Assembly: GCA_012837835.1 (NCBI GenBank)
Contig: DUQK01000045.1
Coordinates: 1 to 64,000 of the forward strand
Source: Christensenellaceae bacterium
GTDB taxonomy: Bacteria > Bacillota > Clostridia > Christensenellales > Aristaeellaceae
DNA length: 64,000 bases
Direction of reading: 5' to 3'
The notes beneath the pieces are model-generated. The model saw only the letters and a list, made by a program, of their open reading frames with translations, was not told where the DNA came from and ran no database searches. Positions 23,757 to 33,051 of this stretch are shown here, piece after piece (position 1 is the first letter of the stretch; each line of letters opens with the position of its first letter). The translations under genes and the position numbers were made by a program.

Positions 23757-25152
23757 TATTATAAATATAAGCATTGAAGAAATTAACCAGCAAAAAATAT
23801 ATGCTCAGCAAGTAAAAGTCATTGAAAAAGTACACAGCAGCTACCATGTTGTAACCTATGGCTGCCAGATGAATGAGCATGACAGCCAAAAAATAAGCGG
23901 TATGCTTGAAAACATGGGCTTTACCATGGCTGAAGATAGAACGAAGGCTGACATAGTAATATTTAATACATGCTGCATAAGGGAAAACGCAAACCGCCGC
24001 GCGCTTGGCAATATAATTTGGCTTAAGGAAACTAAGAAAAAAAGACCCCATATGCTTATAGGCGTGTGCGGCTGCATGATGGAGCAAAAGGGCATGGCGG
24101 AAAAAGTATTAAAGCAATACCCCTTTATAGATTTTGCGCTGGGAACAGGCAACTTGTACAAATTGCCCGAAATTTTGTACAATGTAATTGCGGGCGATAT
24201 TAGATGCATAAGGGTATCCGAGAAGCAGTCTACACTTGTTGAAGGCTTGCCCGTAGTGCGCTTAGCGAAAGAAAAAGCCTATATATCCATTATGCAGGGC
24301 TGCAATAACTACTGCTCATACTGCATAGTGCCCTATGTAAGGGGGAGGGAGCGCTCAAGAAAATCCGCCGATATATTAAAAGAAGCGGAAGCGCTTTTAA
24401 AAGATGGAGTAAAAGAGATAATGCTGCTTGGGCAAAATGTAAATTCCTACGGCAAAGGTACGGGGGATATGACATTCCCTAAGCTGCTTCGCTCGCTTGA
24501 TGAACTTGGCGTACCTAGGATACGCTTTATGACAAGCCACCCTAAGGACTTATCGCCCGAACTTATAGAAGAATATGCTAAAAGCAGAGGGCTATGCGGG
24601 CATTTGCATTTGCCTGTACAGTCCGGCAGCGACAGAGTGCTTGAGCTTATGAATAGGGGCTATGATAGGGAAAGCTATATAGATAAAGTTAAGGCGCTTA
24701 GAAAAGCAGTACCCCAAATAGGCATTACAAGCGATATTATTGTCGCCTTCCCAACCGAAACAGATGAAGATTTTGAGCAAACTTTACAGCTTGTAAAAGA
24801 AATACGCTATGACAGTGCCTTTACATTTGTATACAGCCCAAGGGCAGGAACTAGTGCCTATAATATGAAAGGAAAAATACCAAAGGAAATAGCGACTGAG
24901 CGTATTGAAAGGCTTATAGCTATTCAGGAAAACATAACAAAAGAAGTGCTAAAAGAACAGCTGGGGAAAACCTGTAATGTGCTTGTAGAAGGAGTATCAA
25001 GGCGGGATGAAACAATGCTTACAGGCAAAAACGAAAGGAATATAAGTGTAAACTTTACAGCCGAAAGCAAAAACCTATTAGGCGAAATAGTAAAAGTAAA
25101 AATAACGGATTTTGGCAGCAATACGCTGCGTGGAATAGGAGTAGAAAAATGA
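23746..25152 (+). CDS. miaB: tRNA-2-methylthio-N6-dimethylallyladenosine synthase MiaB
   Basis: This 468-residue radical SAM methylthiotransferase adds the 2-methylthio group to i6A37 of tRNAs, acting after MiaA (encoded at 29959). The N-terminal cluster domain shows cysteines in YGCQMNEHDS, NTCCIREN and VCGCMMEQ. The radical SAM motif is CNNYCSYCIVPYVRGRERSR near residue 185. A TRAM RNA-binding domain ends the protein. The ATG at 23746 has GGGAGCGG upstream. The extended frame to 23698 lies inside rng. It overlaps the YlbF-family gene by ATGA. Confidence 0.95.
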   Translation: MSNSIINISIEEINQQKIYAQQVKVIEKVHSSYHVVTYGCQMNEHDSQKISGMLENMGFTMAEDRTKADIVIFNTCCIRENANRRALGNIIWLKETKKKRPHMLIGVCGCMMEQKGMAEKVLKQYPFIDFALGTGNLYKLPEILYNVIAGDIRCIRVSEKQSTLVEGLPVVRLAKEKAYISIMQGCNNYCSYCIVPYVRGRERSRKSADILKEAEALLKDGVKEIMLLGQNVNSYGKGTGDMTFPKLLRSLDELGVPRIRFMTSHPKDLSPELIEEYAKSRGLCGHLHLPVQSGSDRVLELMNRGYDRESYIDKVKALRKAVPQIGITSDIIVAFPTETDEDFEQTLQLVKEIRYDSAFTFVYSPRAGTSAYNMKGKIPKEIATERIERLIAIQENITKEVLKEQLGKTCNVLVEGVSRRDETMLTGKNERNISVNFTAESKNLLGEIVKVKITDFGSNTLRGIGVEK

Positions 25153-25535
25153 AAGAAACATTATTTATTAAGGCTAGGGAACTTGGAGAGGAAATAAAAA
25201 ACTCCGAGGAATTTAAGGGTATGAACCTTGCGGAGCAAAAGGCTAATACCAATGCAGAGCTTATCGCTTTTTCCGGCGAATACGAGCAGTTAAGGCACAG
25301 GCTTCAGGAATTAAGCCTTGAAGATGAGCCTGATAAGGATAAAATATCAGAAATAGATAGGGAAATGCAGTCTATAAAAGAAAAGATGCTAGCTCATGCG
25401 GATATGAAGGATTTAAGCCAAAAAAGAGAGGCTTTCAGCCTGCTTATGGATAAAGTTAATAGGGTGCTGCAATCTGCACTTCTGCCCGATATGGCAGGCT
25501 GCTCCGGCAGCTGTGAAGGCTGCGCGGGCTGCTAA
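25149..25535 (+). CDS. YlbF/YmcA (RicA-like) family protein with cysteine-rich tail
   Basis: This 128-residue, largely helical protein has a coiled-coil-like centre. The family includes RicA and RicF, which with RicT form the iron-sulfur Y complex that assists RNase Y mRNA processing in Bacillus. In B. subtilis ricA (ymcA) lies between miaB and mutS, the same place as here, so RicA is the better match by synteny. The last ten residues carry four cysteines (C-S-G-S-C-E-G-C-A-G-C), a plausible [4Fe-4S] ligand set. It is translationally coupled to miaB. Confidence 0.82.
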   Translation: MKETLFIKARELGEEIKNSEEFKGMNLAEQKANTNAELIAFSGEYEQLRHRLQELSLEDEPDKDKISEIDREMQSIKEKMLAHADMKDLSQKREAFSLLMDKVNRVLQSALLPDMAGCSGSCEGCAGC

Positions 25536-25562
25536 AAGCTTAAATAAGTTTAGGAGTAACAG

Positions 25563-28154
25563 ATGGCAAAGCTTAGCCCCATGATGCAGCACTATGTAAA
25601 TACAAAGAGCCAGCACCCCGACGCTATACTCTTCTACCGCCTTGGGGATTTTTACGAGATGTTCTTTGAGGACGCTATAACAGTATCAAGGGAGCTTGAG
25701 CTTACATTAACAGGTAAAGAATGCGGCCTTAAGGAGCGCGCGCCCATGGCGGGTGTACCTTGGCACAGCGCGGATAGCTACATAGCAAAGCTTATAGAAA
25801 AAGGCTACAAGGTTGCTATATGCGAGCAGGTGGAAGACCCCGCTAAAGCTAAGGGGCTTGTAAAGCGCGAAGTAGTACGTATAATTACCCCCGGCACAGT
25901 TACAGACGCAAATTCGCTTGATGAAAAGCGCAATAATTATTTGTATTCTGTTTTCATGAGCGGAAAACGCGGCGCGCTTGCAGGCGCGGATATTTCAACC
26001 GGAGAATTTTTTGTACGCCCCATAGAAAACGGGCTTGAGGGGCTAAAATCCGTACTAAGCGCGGAAAAACCCGGGGAGATTATAACCTGCGATAAGGATA
26101 TGCTTTTTAATATTACTTCAAGCCATGTAGAAGAGCTTGATAATAAATACTTCGGTCTTAGAAATGCAAAAAGAGAGCTAATGCAGCAATTTGGCGTGAG
26201 TTCACTTGACAGCATTGGACTTACAGACGATATGCCCTCTCAAATAAAGGCTGCGGGGGCGCTTATATATTACCTTGGAGAAACGCAGAAAATAGCTTTG
26301 CCCCATATAAATAGGATAGAAATATTATCCTCCGGAGATACTATGCCCCTTCCCGAAAACACAAGGCGCAATTTAGAAATTACAGAGGGCATAAGGTCTA
26401 GGGGCGTTAAAGGCTCACTCATATGGGTGCTGGATAAAACCCTTACCGCTATGGGTGCAAGGCTTCTGCGCAGCTGGGTTGAGCAGCCCCTTCTTAAAAA
26501 AGATGCAATAGTAGAGCGCCTTGAAGCCGTAGGCGAAATAAAGGACGATATCATTCTGCAGCAGGAAGCGGCGGAGATACTAAAACAGGTATACGATATG
26601 GAGCGCCTTCTATCCCGCATATCCTTTGGTACTTTTAACGCAAGGGATTGCCTGTCGCTTCTTCGTTCATTAAATCAGGTTAAACCCATGAGGCAAGTTT
26701 TAAGCCGCGCGCAATCAGGCGGGCTAAAAAAGGCTATGGAGCTTCTTGTTCCTGTGGATGATTTAATTAATCTTATACATACCGCTATAGATGAAGACGC
26801 CCCGATTTCAATTACAGAGGGCGGCATAATTAAAAAAGGATATAGTGCGGCGCTTGATGAACTTAGATCCGCTTCACTTGAAGGCAGGCAATGGCTGCTG
26901 GATCTTGAAAGTGCGGAGAAAGAAAAAACAGGTATAAAAAGCCTTAAAATACAGTATAACCGCATATTTGGTTACTATATAGAAGTTACTAAAGCTAATT
27001 ACCATTTAGTGCCGGATAGGTACATAAGAAAGCAAACCCTTGCAAATAGCGAGAGGTATATAACTGAAGAGCTTCAGGAGATAGAAGACAAAATTCTAGG
27101 CGCAGACGAAAAATCTGTACAGCTTGAGTATGATTTGTTTTTACAGATAAGGGACAGTATAAAGGAAGAAATACCCCTTCTTCAAAATATAGCTGAGGGT
27201 TTTAAGCGCATAGACGCTTTTGGTTCCCTCGCGCTTGCGGCGCTTGAATACGGCTATGTGTGTCCTAGTATTAATACAGACGGCATACTTGATATAAAAG
27301 CAGGCAGACACCCCGTAGTTGAGCGCACGCTAAATGACACCACTTTTGTGCCGAATGACGCGTATATGGATGACAATGAATCCACTATGCTAATAGTAAC
27401 GGGTCCAAATATGGGAGGCAAATCCACTTATATGCGGCAGGTGGCTTTAATAGTGCTTATGGCGCATATGGGCTCATTCGTGCCTGCGGAATATGCTAAT
27501 ATCCCCCTTGTAGATAATGTATATACCCGTATAGGCGCGTCGGACGATTTAGCCGGCGGGCAGTCTACATTTATGGTGGAGATGAACGAGCTTAGCTTTA
27601 TACTAAGAAACGCTACGGAAAATTCGCTAATAATACTTGATGAAATAGGCAGGGGCATAAGCACGCTGGACGGGCTCTCCATAGCTTGGGCAACTGTTGA
27701 ATATATATGCACAAATAATAAAACAAGGGCTAAAACATTGTTTGCCACCCATTACCATGAATTAAGCGAGCTTGAGGGTAATATGCAGGGGGTTAAAAAC
27801 CTAAGCGTTGCAGTAAAAGAGATGGGCGATGAAGCAATATTTCTGCATACAATAGTAAGCGGCGGGGCGGATAAATCCTTCGGGCTGTACGTCGCAAGGC
27901 TTGCAGGTTTGCCAAGGGAACTTATAAATAGGGCAAGGCAGATACAGGCGCGCCTTGAAGCTAACAATATAAGCGCGGGGAGCCTAGCTGCCGGAATTAT
28001 GGAAAAGCAGAGAGGCGATAAACAGCTTAGCATAATGGATATAGGCAAGAGCGAGCTTATAGAGGAGCTTGCCAATGTAGATGTTATGAGCATGAACCCT
28101 GTTGAAGCGCTGAATTATCTGTACCTGTTAAAGGAAAAGGCGAGGAAACTATAA
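25563..28154 (+). CDS. mutS: DNA mismatch repair protein MutS
   Basis: This 863-residue mismatch sensor has the N-terminal mismatch-binding domain with the F-x-E motif in FYRLGDFYEMFFEDA (about residue 35). The connector, lever and clamp domains follow. The ATPase carries Walker A TGPNMGGKST near residue 618, ILDEIGRG and the FATHYHEL motif. The C-terminal helix-turn-helix dimerisation part is present. AGGAG precedes the ATG. Its stop TAA shares a base with the mutL ATG, so the two are coupled. Confidence 0.97.
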   Translation: MAKLSPMMQHYVNTKSQHPDAILFYRLGDFYEMFFEDAITVSRELELTLTGKECGLKERAPMAGVPWHSADSYIAKLIEKGYKVAICEQVEDPAKAKGLVKREVVRIITPGTVTDANSLDEKRNNYLYSVFMSGKRGALAGADISTGEFFVRPIENGLEGLKSVLSAEKPGEIITCDKDMLFNITSSHVEELDNKYFGLRNAKRELMQQFGVSSLDSIGLTDDMPSQIKAAGALIYYLGETQKIALPHINRIEILSSGDTMPLPENTRRNLEITEGIRSRGVKGSLIWVLDKTLTAMGARLLRSWVEQPLLKKDAIVERLEAVGEIKDDIILQQEAAEILKQVYDMERLLSRISFGTFNARDCLSLLRSLNQVKPMRQVLSRAQSGGLKKAMELLVPVDDLINLIHTAIDEDAPISITEGGIIKKGYSAALDELRSASLEGRQWLLDLESAEKEKTGIKSLKIQYNRIFGYYIEVTKANYHLVPDRYIRKQTLANSERYITEELQEIEDKILGADEKSVQLEYDLFLQIRDSIKEEIPLLQNIAEGFKRIDAFGSLALAALEYGYVCPSINTDGILDIKAGRHPVVERTLNDTTFVPNDAYMDDNESTMLIVTGPNMGGKSTYMRQVALIVLMAHMGSFVPAEYANIPLVDNVYTRIGASDDLAGGQSTFMVEMNELSFILRNATENSLIILDEIGRGISTLDGLSIAWATVEYICTNNKTRAKTLFATHYHELSELEGNMQGVKNLSVAVKEMGDEAIFLHTIVSGGADKSFGLYVARLAGLPRELINRARQIQARLEANNISAGSLAAGIMEKQRGDKQLSIMDIGKSELIEELANVDVMSMNPVEALNYLYLLKEKARKL

Positions 28155-29962
28155 TGAAATCCATACGCAAATTACCCCAAGATGTAATAGGCAGGATAGC
28201 CGCAGGCGAAGTTGTAGAAAGACCGGAGGCTGTTGTAAAAGAGCTTGTTGAAAACAGCTGCGATGCAGGCGCTACTAGCATAACCGTTGAAATTAAAAGC
28301 GGGGGGCTAGACTATATTAGGGTAATAGACAACGGCTCCGGTATAGCAGAAGAAGATGCAGTAATGGCATTTGAAAAGAACGCCACAAGCAAGCTAAGTA
28401 AAGCGGAACAGCTTTTTAGCCTTAACACACTTGGTTTTAGGGGAGAGGCGCTGCATTCTATTGCGGCTGTGAGTAGAGTTACCCTTTTAAGCCGCACAGA
28501 GGAAGCTCAAAGCGGAATAAGGGTTATTAATACCGGCGGCAATATAGATAGTATAGAAGAATGTGCCTGCGCTAAGGGCACTTCTATTACAGTTGAAGAT
28601 TTATTCTTCAATGTACCCGTGCGCAGAGGCTTTATGAAAAAACCCGCAACGGAAGCCGGTTATGTAGCGGATTTAATGCGCCTTATGATACTTGCAAACC
28701 CTAGTATTTCTTTTAGGTTTAAGCTGGACGGAAAAACCGTGTATTTTAGCTCCGGCGACGGTAAATTAGACAGCGCTTTTATAGCGGTATATGGTATACA
28801 GACTTATAAACTTATGAAAAAAATATCGTACAATGAAAGTGGTATACTTATAGACGGGCTTATAGGCGTTGGGGAACTTTCAAGGGGCAACAGAAGCCAT
28901 CAATCTTTTTTTGTAAATTCCCGTGCTATAAGGAGCGATACTATTTCTTCCGCCATGGAAGATGCCGCAAGGCAAAGGGTTATGATAGGCAGGTTCCCCA
29001 TATGCTGTATAAGTATAACTACACCGCTTAACTTTGTAGATGTAAATGTACACCCAAACAAATGGGAGGTTCGCTTTTCAGACGAAAAAAAGCTTAAGGA
29101 CGCCGTATACTTTGCGGTAGAGGATGCCCTAAAAGAAGGTATGGCAAGCGCAGAACCCGCTCCTATGTTTTTAGATAGGGAAAGGGCTATGCCAAAGGCG
29201 CAAGTAAAAGAAGTGTACGCAGAGCCTAAACAAAATCACATGCCTTCTAAAAGCAGTACAATAAAACAAAACACATACATGAGCGTGCAAGACCCCGCTT
29301 GGAACATGGTAATTGAAAAAGCGCCGGTAGCTCCTGTAAAGCAAGAGCCTATAACAGAAATAAAGCAGGAAACGCTTATAGAAAAAAAAGAAGAAATAAT
29401 AATACACGGCTCCGCATTCAATACATATATAATATTTGAAGCGGGGGATACCCTATACATATGTGATCAACACGCAATGCACGAGAGAATACTTTTTGAA
29501 AGGCTAACTAAACAGTACGATACAGGCGCTATAAGCCAAATGCTTTTAAGCCCTATTGCTATAAGGCTAACTATAAAACAATACAGCGTATTTCTTGAAC
29601 ATCAGGCGCTGCTTGCAAGTATAGGCTATGATGCTGAGGACTTTGGCGAGCAGACTATAAGGCTGCACTCAGTACCTGTAATACTTGGCGAGCCTGAAGC
29701 TGAGAGAGGCTTTAGAGATGCCATAGATATGCTTGAAACATCAGGCAATATTTTAGATGATAAAGCGTTTGAAAGCCTGCTTTATAGGGCTTGCCGCTAC
29801 GCGGTAAAGGGCGGAGATGAACTTAGTAAAGACGAAATGCGCGCAATGCTTGAAGAAATGATAAATAGAGATTTAATGCCAACCTGCCCGCACGGAAGAC
29901 CTATAATACTTAAGATAAGCCGAAAGGAGCTTGAAAAGCGCTTCGGAAGGATACAGCCTTGA
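28154..29962 (+). CDS. mutL: DNA mismatch repair protein MutL (endonuclease type)
   Basis: This 602-residue protein has an N-terminal GHKL ATPase (KELVENSCDAG, DNGSGI, GFRGEALHSIAAVS). The C-terminal domain carries the endonuclease motif DQHAMHERILFE (D-Q-H-A-x2-E-x4-E), ACR and CPHGRP. These define nicking MutL proteins of bacteria that lack MutH-directed repair. The middle linker is rich in Lys, Glu and Pro. It is coupled to mutS upstream and to miaA downstream (TTGA overlap). Confidence 0.97.
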   Translation: MKSIRKLPQDVIGRIAAGEVVERPEAVVKELVENSCDAGATSITVEIKSGGLDYIRVIDNGSGIAEEDAVMAFEKNATSKLSKAEQLFSLNTLGFRGEALHSIAAVSRVTLLSRTEEAQSGIRVINTGGNIDSIEECACAKGTSITVEDLFFNVPVRRGFMKKPATEAGYVADLMRLMILANPSISFRFKLDGKTVYFSSGDGKLDSAFIAVYGIQTYKLMKKISYNESGILIDGLIGVGELSRGNRSHQSFFVNSRAIRSDTISSAMEDAARQRVMIGRFPICCISITTPLNFVDVNVHPNKWEVRFSDEKKLKDAVYFAVEDALKEGMASAEPAPMFLDRERAMPKAQVKEVYAEPKQNHMPSKSSTIKQNTYMSVQDPAWNMVIEKAPVAPVKQEPITEIKQETLIEKKEEIIIHGSAFNTYIIFEAGDTLYICDQHAMHERILFERLTKQYDTGAISQMLLSPIAIRLTIKQYSVFLEHQALLASIGYDAEDFGEQTIRLHSVPVILGEPEAERGFRDAIDMLETSGNILDDKAFESLLYRACRYAVKGGDELSKDEMRAMLEEMINRDLMPTCPHGRPIILKISRKELEKRFGRIQP

Positions 29963-30888
29963 AAGAACTGGTAATGGCGATATGCGGCCCCACGGCATCG
30001 GGCAAGAGCCTGCTTTCTATGGCGCTTAATGATTATTTTAACATAGAAATAATAGGCATGGACGCCTTTCAAATATATGAGCGCCTTGATATAGGCACGG
30101 CAAAACCAAGTAAAGAGGAGCAAGCTCAAGTAAAACACCATATGATAGATATTATCTCCCCGCAGAGCGAATATACCGTTGCGGAGTATAAAATAGACGC
30201 AAGCAGCTGTATAGATTATGTTATTAATAGGGGAAAGCTGCCCGTACTTGTAGGCGGCACGGGCATGTATTTGCGCGCGCTTTCTCTGCCGCTTTCATAT
30301 GGTGGCACAGAGGGAGATAGCGATATACGCAAAAAATATGAGGACATGGCAAGCATAAAAGGAAGCCTTTACCTGCATGAACTGCTTAAAAAAAGGGATA
30401 TAAAAGCCGCCCAAAAGCTTCATCCAAACGATAAAAGGCGTATAATTCGCGCCCTTGAAGTGCAGGATATAACAGGAAAGCCCTTTTCCTCTCAGAAAAT
30501 GCCATCTTATGATGAGGGAAAATATAATATTATCCCCCTTGCCCTAAAATGGGATAGGGAAATTCTTTATGACAGGATAAACAAAAGGGTGGATATTATG
30601 TTTGAAGAGGGTCTTGCTAACGAAGTAAAGGACTTGCTAGATAGCGGCGTATCCGAATATGCGCAGTCCATGCAGGCAATAGGCTATAAGGAGACAATAC
30701 CTCTTTTAAAGGGAGAATGTAGCCTTGAAGAAACGAAAGAGTTAATAAAAACCCGCAGCCGCCAGTACGCAAAAAGACAGCTTACATGGTTCAGAGCGGA
30801 TAAAAGAGTTGTGTGGATAGATATGCAGTCAGGCGCGGATAGCGCAATACAGCAGGCTGTAAAACTTATAGAGGAGGCAATAAATTGA
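29959..30888 (+). CDS. miaA: tRNA dimethylallyltransferase MiaA
   Basis: This 309-residue enzyme attaches the dimethylallyl group to A37 of tRNAs that read codons starting with U. MiaB then methylthiolates it. The P-loop is GPTASGKS near residues 9-16. DAFQIYERLDIGTAKPS and PVLVGGTGMYLRAL are family blocks, and RSRQYAKRQLTWFR is near the C-terminus. The TTG start overlaps the mutL stop (TTGA) and has GGAAGGA upstream. Confidence 0.96.
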   Translation: MKELVMAICGPTASGKSLLSMALNDYFNIEIIGMDAFQIYERLDIGTAKPSKEEQAQVKHHMIDIISPQSEYTVAEYKIDASSCIDYVINRGKLPVLVGGTGMYLRALSLPLSYGGTEGDSDIRKKYEDMASIKGSLYLHELLKKRDIKAAQKLHPNDKRRIIRALEVQDITGKPFSSQKMPSYDEGKYNIIPLALKWDREILYDRINKRVDIMFEEGLANEVKDLLDSGVSEYAQSMQAIGYKETIPLLKGECSLEETKELIKTRSRQYAKRQLTWFRADKRVVWIDMQSGADSAIQQAVKLIEEAIN

Positions 30889-32126
30889 TAGGGGATATAA
30901 TAAAGCAGGCGGAAAAGGACTGCCGGCCCTATTTTGATATTTGCAACAAAAATGCTGAAATATTAACAGAGCGTGTGCTTAATGCCTTTAAAGAGCTGCA
31001 TATCGCTCAAAGGCATTTTGCACCTTCAAATGGCTACGGCTATGATGATGTGGCTAGAGATACACTAGAAAAGCTTTACGCCCTAGTATTTGGCGCAGAA
31101 GATGCGCTTGTACGCCCCCATATTACAAGTGGCACGCATGCGCTTTCTCTAGCATTATTTGGTCTGCTTAAATATGGAGATGAACTTATAAGCATCACAG
31201 GCAAGCCTTATGATACCTTGTGTACTGTAATAGATGGGGAAAACACTCCTGGTACTCTTAAAGAAATGGGGGTAAGTTTTAATTCCGTTCCTCTAAAGAA
31301 CGATAGTATTGATGTAGAATTATCACTAGAAGCCATTACTCCTAAAACAAAAGTAATAATGATACAAAGAAGCCGCGGATATGCTTGGCGGCGCGCGCTT
31401 ACAGTAGATGAAATAAAAAATGTAATTGAAGCAATAAAAAAAGCTGTGCCAAGCGTAATTATATTTATAGACAATTGCTATGGGGAATTTACAGAGTTAG
31501 TGGAGCCAACACATGTAGGCGCAGATGTAATAGCGGGTTCTCTAATTAAAAACCCGGGAGGAGGGCTTGCGCCTACAGGCGGATATATTTTAGGTAAGGC
31601 AAAATATATAGAAAATATAGCCCAAAGGCTTACAGCCCCCGGCATAGGCAGGGAAACTGGCAGCTATGAAGCAAGCTACAGACCATTCTATCAGGGCTTT
31701 TTTATGGCTCCGCATACTGTATCGGAGGCGCTTAAGGTATCTATACTTACGGCTAGGGTAGCTGAGCTATTAGGCTTTAATGTATCCCCTAAATATAAAG
31801 ATAAAAGAAGCGACACTATACAGGCTATAGAATTTTCTGATAAGGAAAAACTTATAGCGTTCTGCCAAGGCATACAGTATAGTTCTCCTGTTGATAGCTT
31901 TGTTACTCCAGAGCCTTGGGCAATGCCCGGCTATACGGACGAAGTTATAATGGCTGCAGGTACATTTGTTGCGGGCTCTTCAATAGAGCTTAGCTGTGAT
32001 GCCCCCATACGCCCGCCATATATAGCGTATTTGCAAGGTTCTCTTTCTTACGCTCACGGCAAAATAGCGCTACAAAAAAGCTTTGAGCGTATGCAGGATA
32101 AGGGTTTAATACTTATTACTTGTTAA
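30885..32126 (+). CDS. PLP enzyme of the YnbB / methionine gamma-lyase-like family
   Basis: This 413-residue protein belongs to the family often named aluminium resistance or methionine gamma-lyase family protein. It is a fold-type I PLP enzyme. RPHITSGTHALSLALFG binds the cofactor phosphate, and the IIFIDNCYGEF Asp region contacts the pyridine. The Schiff-base lysine is in AGSLIKNPGGG near residue 227. Family members sit near glutamine synthetase or hfq-miaA in Firmicutes; here it directly follows miaA. The real substrate is not established. The TTG start overlaps the miaA stop (TTGA), with GAGGAGG upstream. Its 3' end overlaps the convergent glycosylase gene by 11 bp. Confidence 0.87.
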   Translation: MIGDIIKQAEKDCRPYFDICNKNAEILTERVLNAFKELHIAQRHFAPSNGYGYDDVARDTLEKLYALVFGAEDALVRPHITSGTHALSLALFGLLKYGDELISITGKPYDTLCTVIDGENTPGTLKEMGVSFNSVPLKNDSIDVELSLEAITPKTKVIMIQRSRGYAWRRALTVDEIKNVIEAIKKAVPSVIIFIDNCYGEFTELVEPTHVGADVIAGSLIKNPGGGLAPTGGYILGKAKYIENIAQRLTAPGIGRETGSYEASYRPFYQGFFMAPHTVSEALKVSILTARVAELLGFNVSPKYKDKRSDTIQAIEFSDKEKLIAFCQGIQYSSPVDSFVTPEPWAMPGYTDEVIMAAGTFVAGSSIELSCDAPIRPPYIAYLQGSLSYAHGKIALQKSFERMQDKGLILITC

Positions 32127-32937
32127 TAAAGTATTTATACTCCTCGCTCTTTCCAAAGTAGAACATATACTGCTGCATAAGCCCCGCAGAGTCTTTATAT
32201 ATGCTTTCATCAAAATGTCCGTTATATTGCTGCTCTTCAACACGTTTAATCCATACATCTCTTGGGAATATATCCAGCCTGCGGTACGCGAAAAGCATTA
32301 CACAGCTCGCAACCTTTATGCCAACCCCGGGGAGTGTGCAAAGCGCGTTTAGCAGTTCATCATTAGGGTAGTTATTTAGTTCATCAAGGTTTAATTTTCC
32401 GCTGCAAATAATATCAGCGGTTTTTTTAACATAAGGCACCCTATATCCAAGCCCGCAGCTTTTAAGCTCTTCATTTGTTGCGGCGGCAAGCTTATAAGGT
32501 TCGGGAAACGCGTAAGGCGCAAGCCCGCCGGTATAAACGCCAAATTTTTCGCAAAGCTTTTCAACGCTGCTTTTTATTGCGGGTATGTTTTTTCTCTGGG
32601 ATAGTATGAAGCTTATTAGCGTTTCCCAAGTATCCTGCCTTAGCATTCTTATGCCTTGGCTGTAATTTTTAGCTGCGTTTAGAAAAAAGTCATCCTTAGG
32701 TATTCTATCGTGGAATACAGAATAATCGCATTCAATATCAAAATAGGGGCTCCATATGTTGTTAAAATCCTCATCACTGCAATAAAAAGTAATGGTGTTG
32801 CCCTCTTGTTTAACTCTAACCGAAATATCTTTATATGCGGCTATGTAGCTTCCGTCCTGCTGCAAATTCATCCTAAAGCACTGACCGCTGTCCGCTGTTT
32901 TCTGTATACTTATATCATCTCTAGTCAATACTACCAT
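32116..32937 (-). CDS. ogg: 8-oxoguanine DNA glycosylase/AP lyase (OGG family)
   Basis: This 273-residue base-excision repair enzyme has an OGG N-terminal domain (SGQCFRMNL) followed by the HhH-GPD domain. The helix-hairpin-helix is LPGVGIKVASC, with the catalytic lysine in GIK. The catalytic aspartate is in IFPRDVWIKR. It removes oxidised guanine. The ATG at 32937 follows AAGGAGA. A TTG ten codons earlier lacks a site. The gene is a single minus-strand gene in a plus-strand region, convergent with the YnbB-like gene and divergent from murA. Confidence 0.9.
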   Translation of the reverse strand: MVVLTRDDISIQKTADSGQCFRMNLQQDGSYIAAYKDISVRVKQEGNTITFYCSDEDFNNIWSPYFDIECDYSVFHDRIPKDDFFLNAAKNYSQGIRMLRQDTWETLISFILSQRKNIPAIKSSVEKLCEKFGVYTGGLAPYAFPEPYKLAAATNEELKSCGLGYRVPYVKKTADIICSGKLNLDELNNYPNDELLNALCTLPGVGIKVASCVMLFAYRRLDIFPRDVWIKRVEEQQYNGHFDESIYKDSAGLMQQYMFYFGKSEEYKYFINK

Positions 32938-32989
32938 AATACTCTCCTTGGCTTTTGATGATATCAATATAAACAGCTATTTGCAAGGC

Positions 32990-33019
32990 TTTACACACAT
33001 TTTTCAGATGTGTTATAAT
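32990..33019 (+). promoter_or_regulatory. murA promoter with inverted repeat in the spacer
   Basis: TTTACA (32990-32995), an 18-bp spacer and TATAAT (33014-33019). The spacer contains ACACAT-N7-ATGTGT (32995-33000 and 33008-33013), positioned so that a dimeric repressor would block polymerase. Confidence 0.65.
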
Positions 33020-33051
33020 AGCCGTTGTATTGCAAGGGGAGGGTATTTTAT

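Noticed and set aside
24290..24475. Minus-strand short frame inside miaB and similar frames in mutS and murA
   Set aside because: These are overlaps of conserved genes, without start signals.
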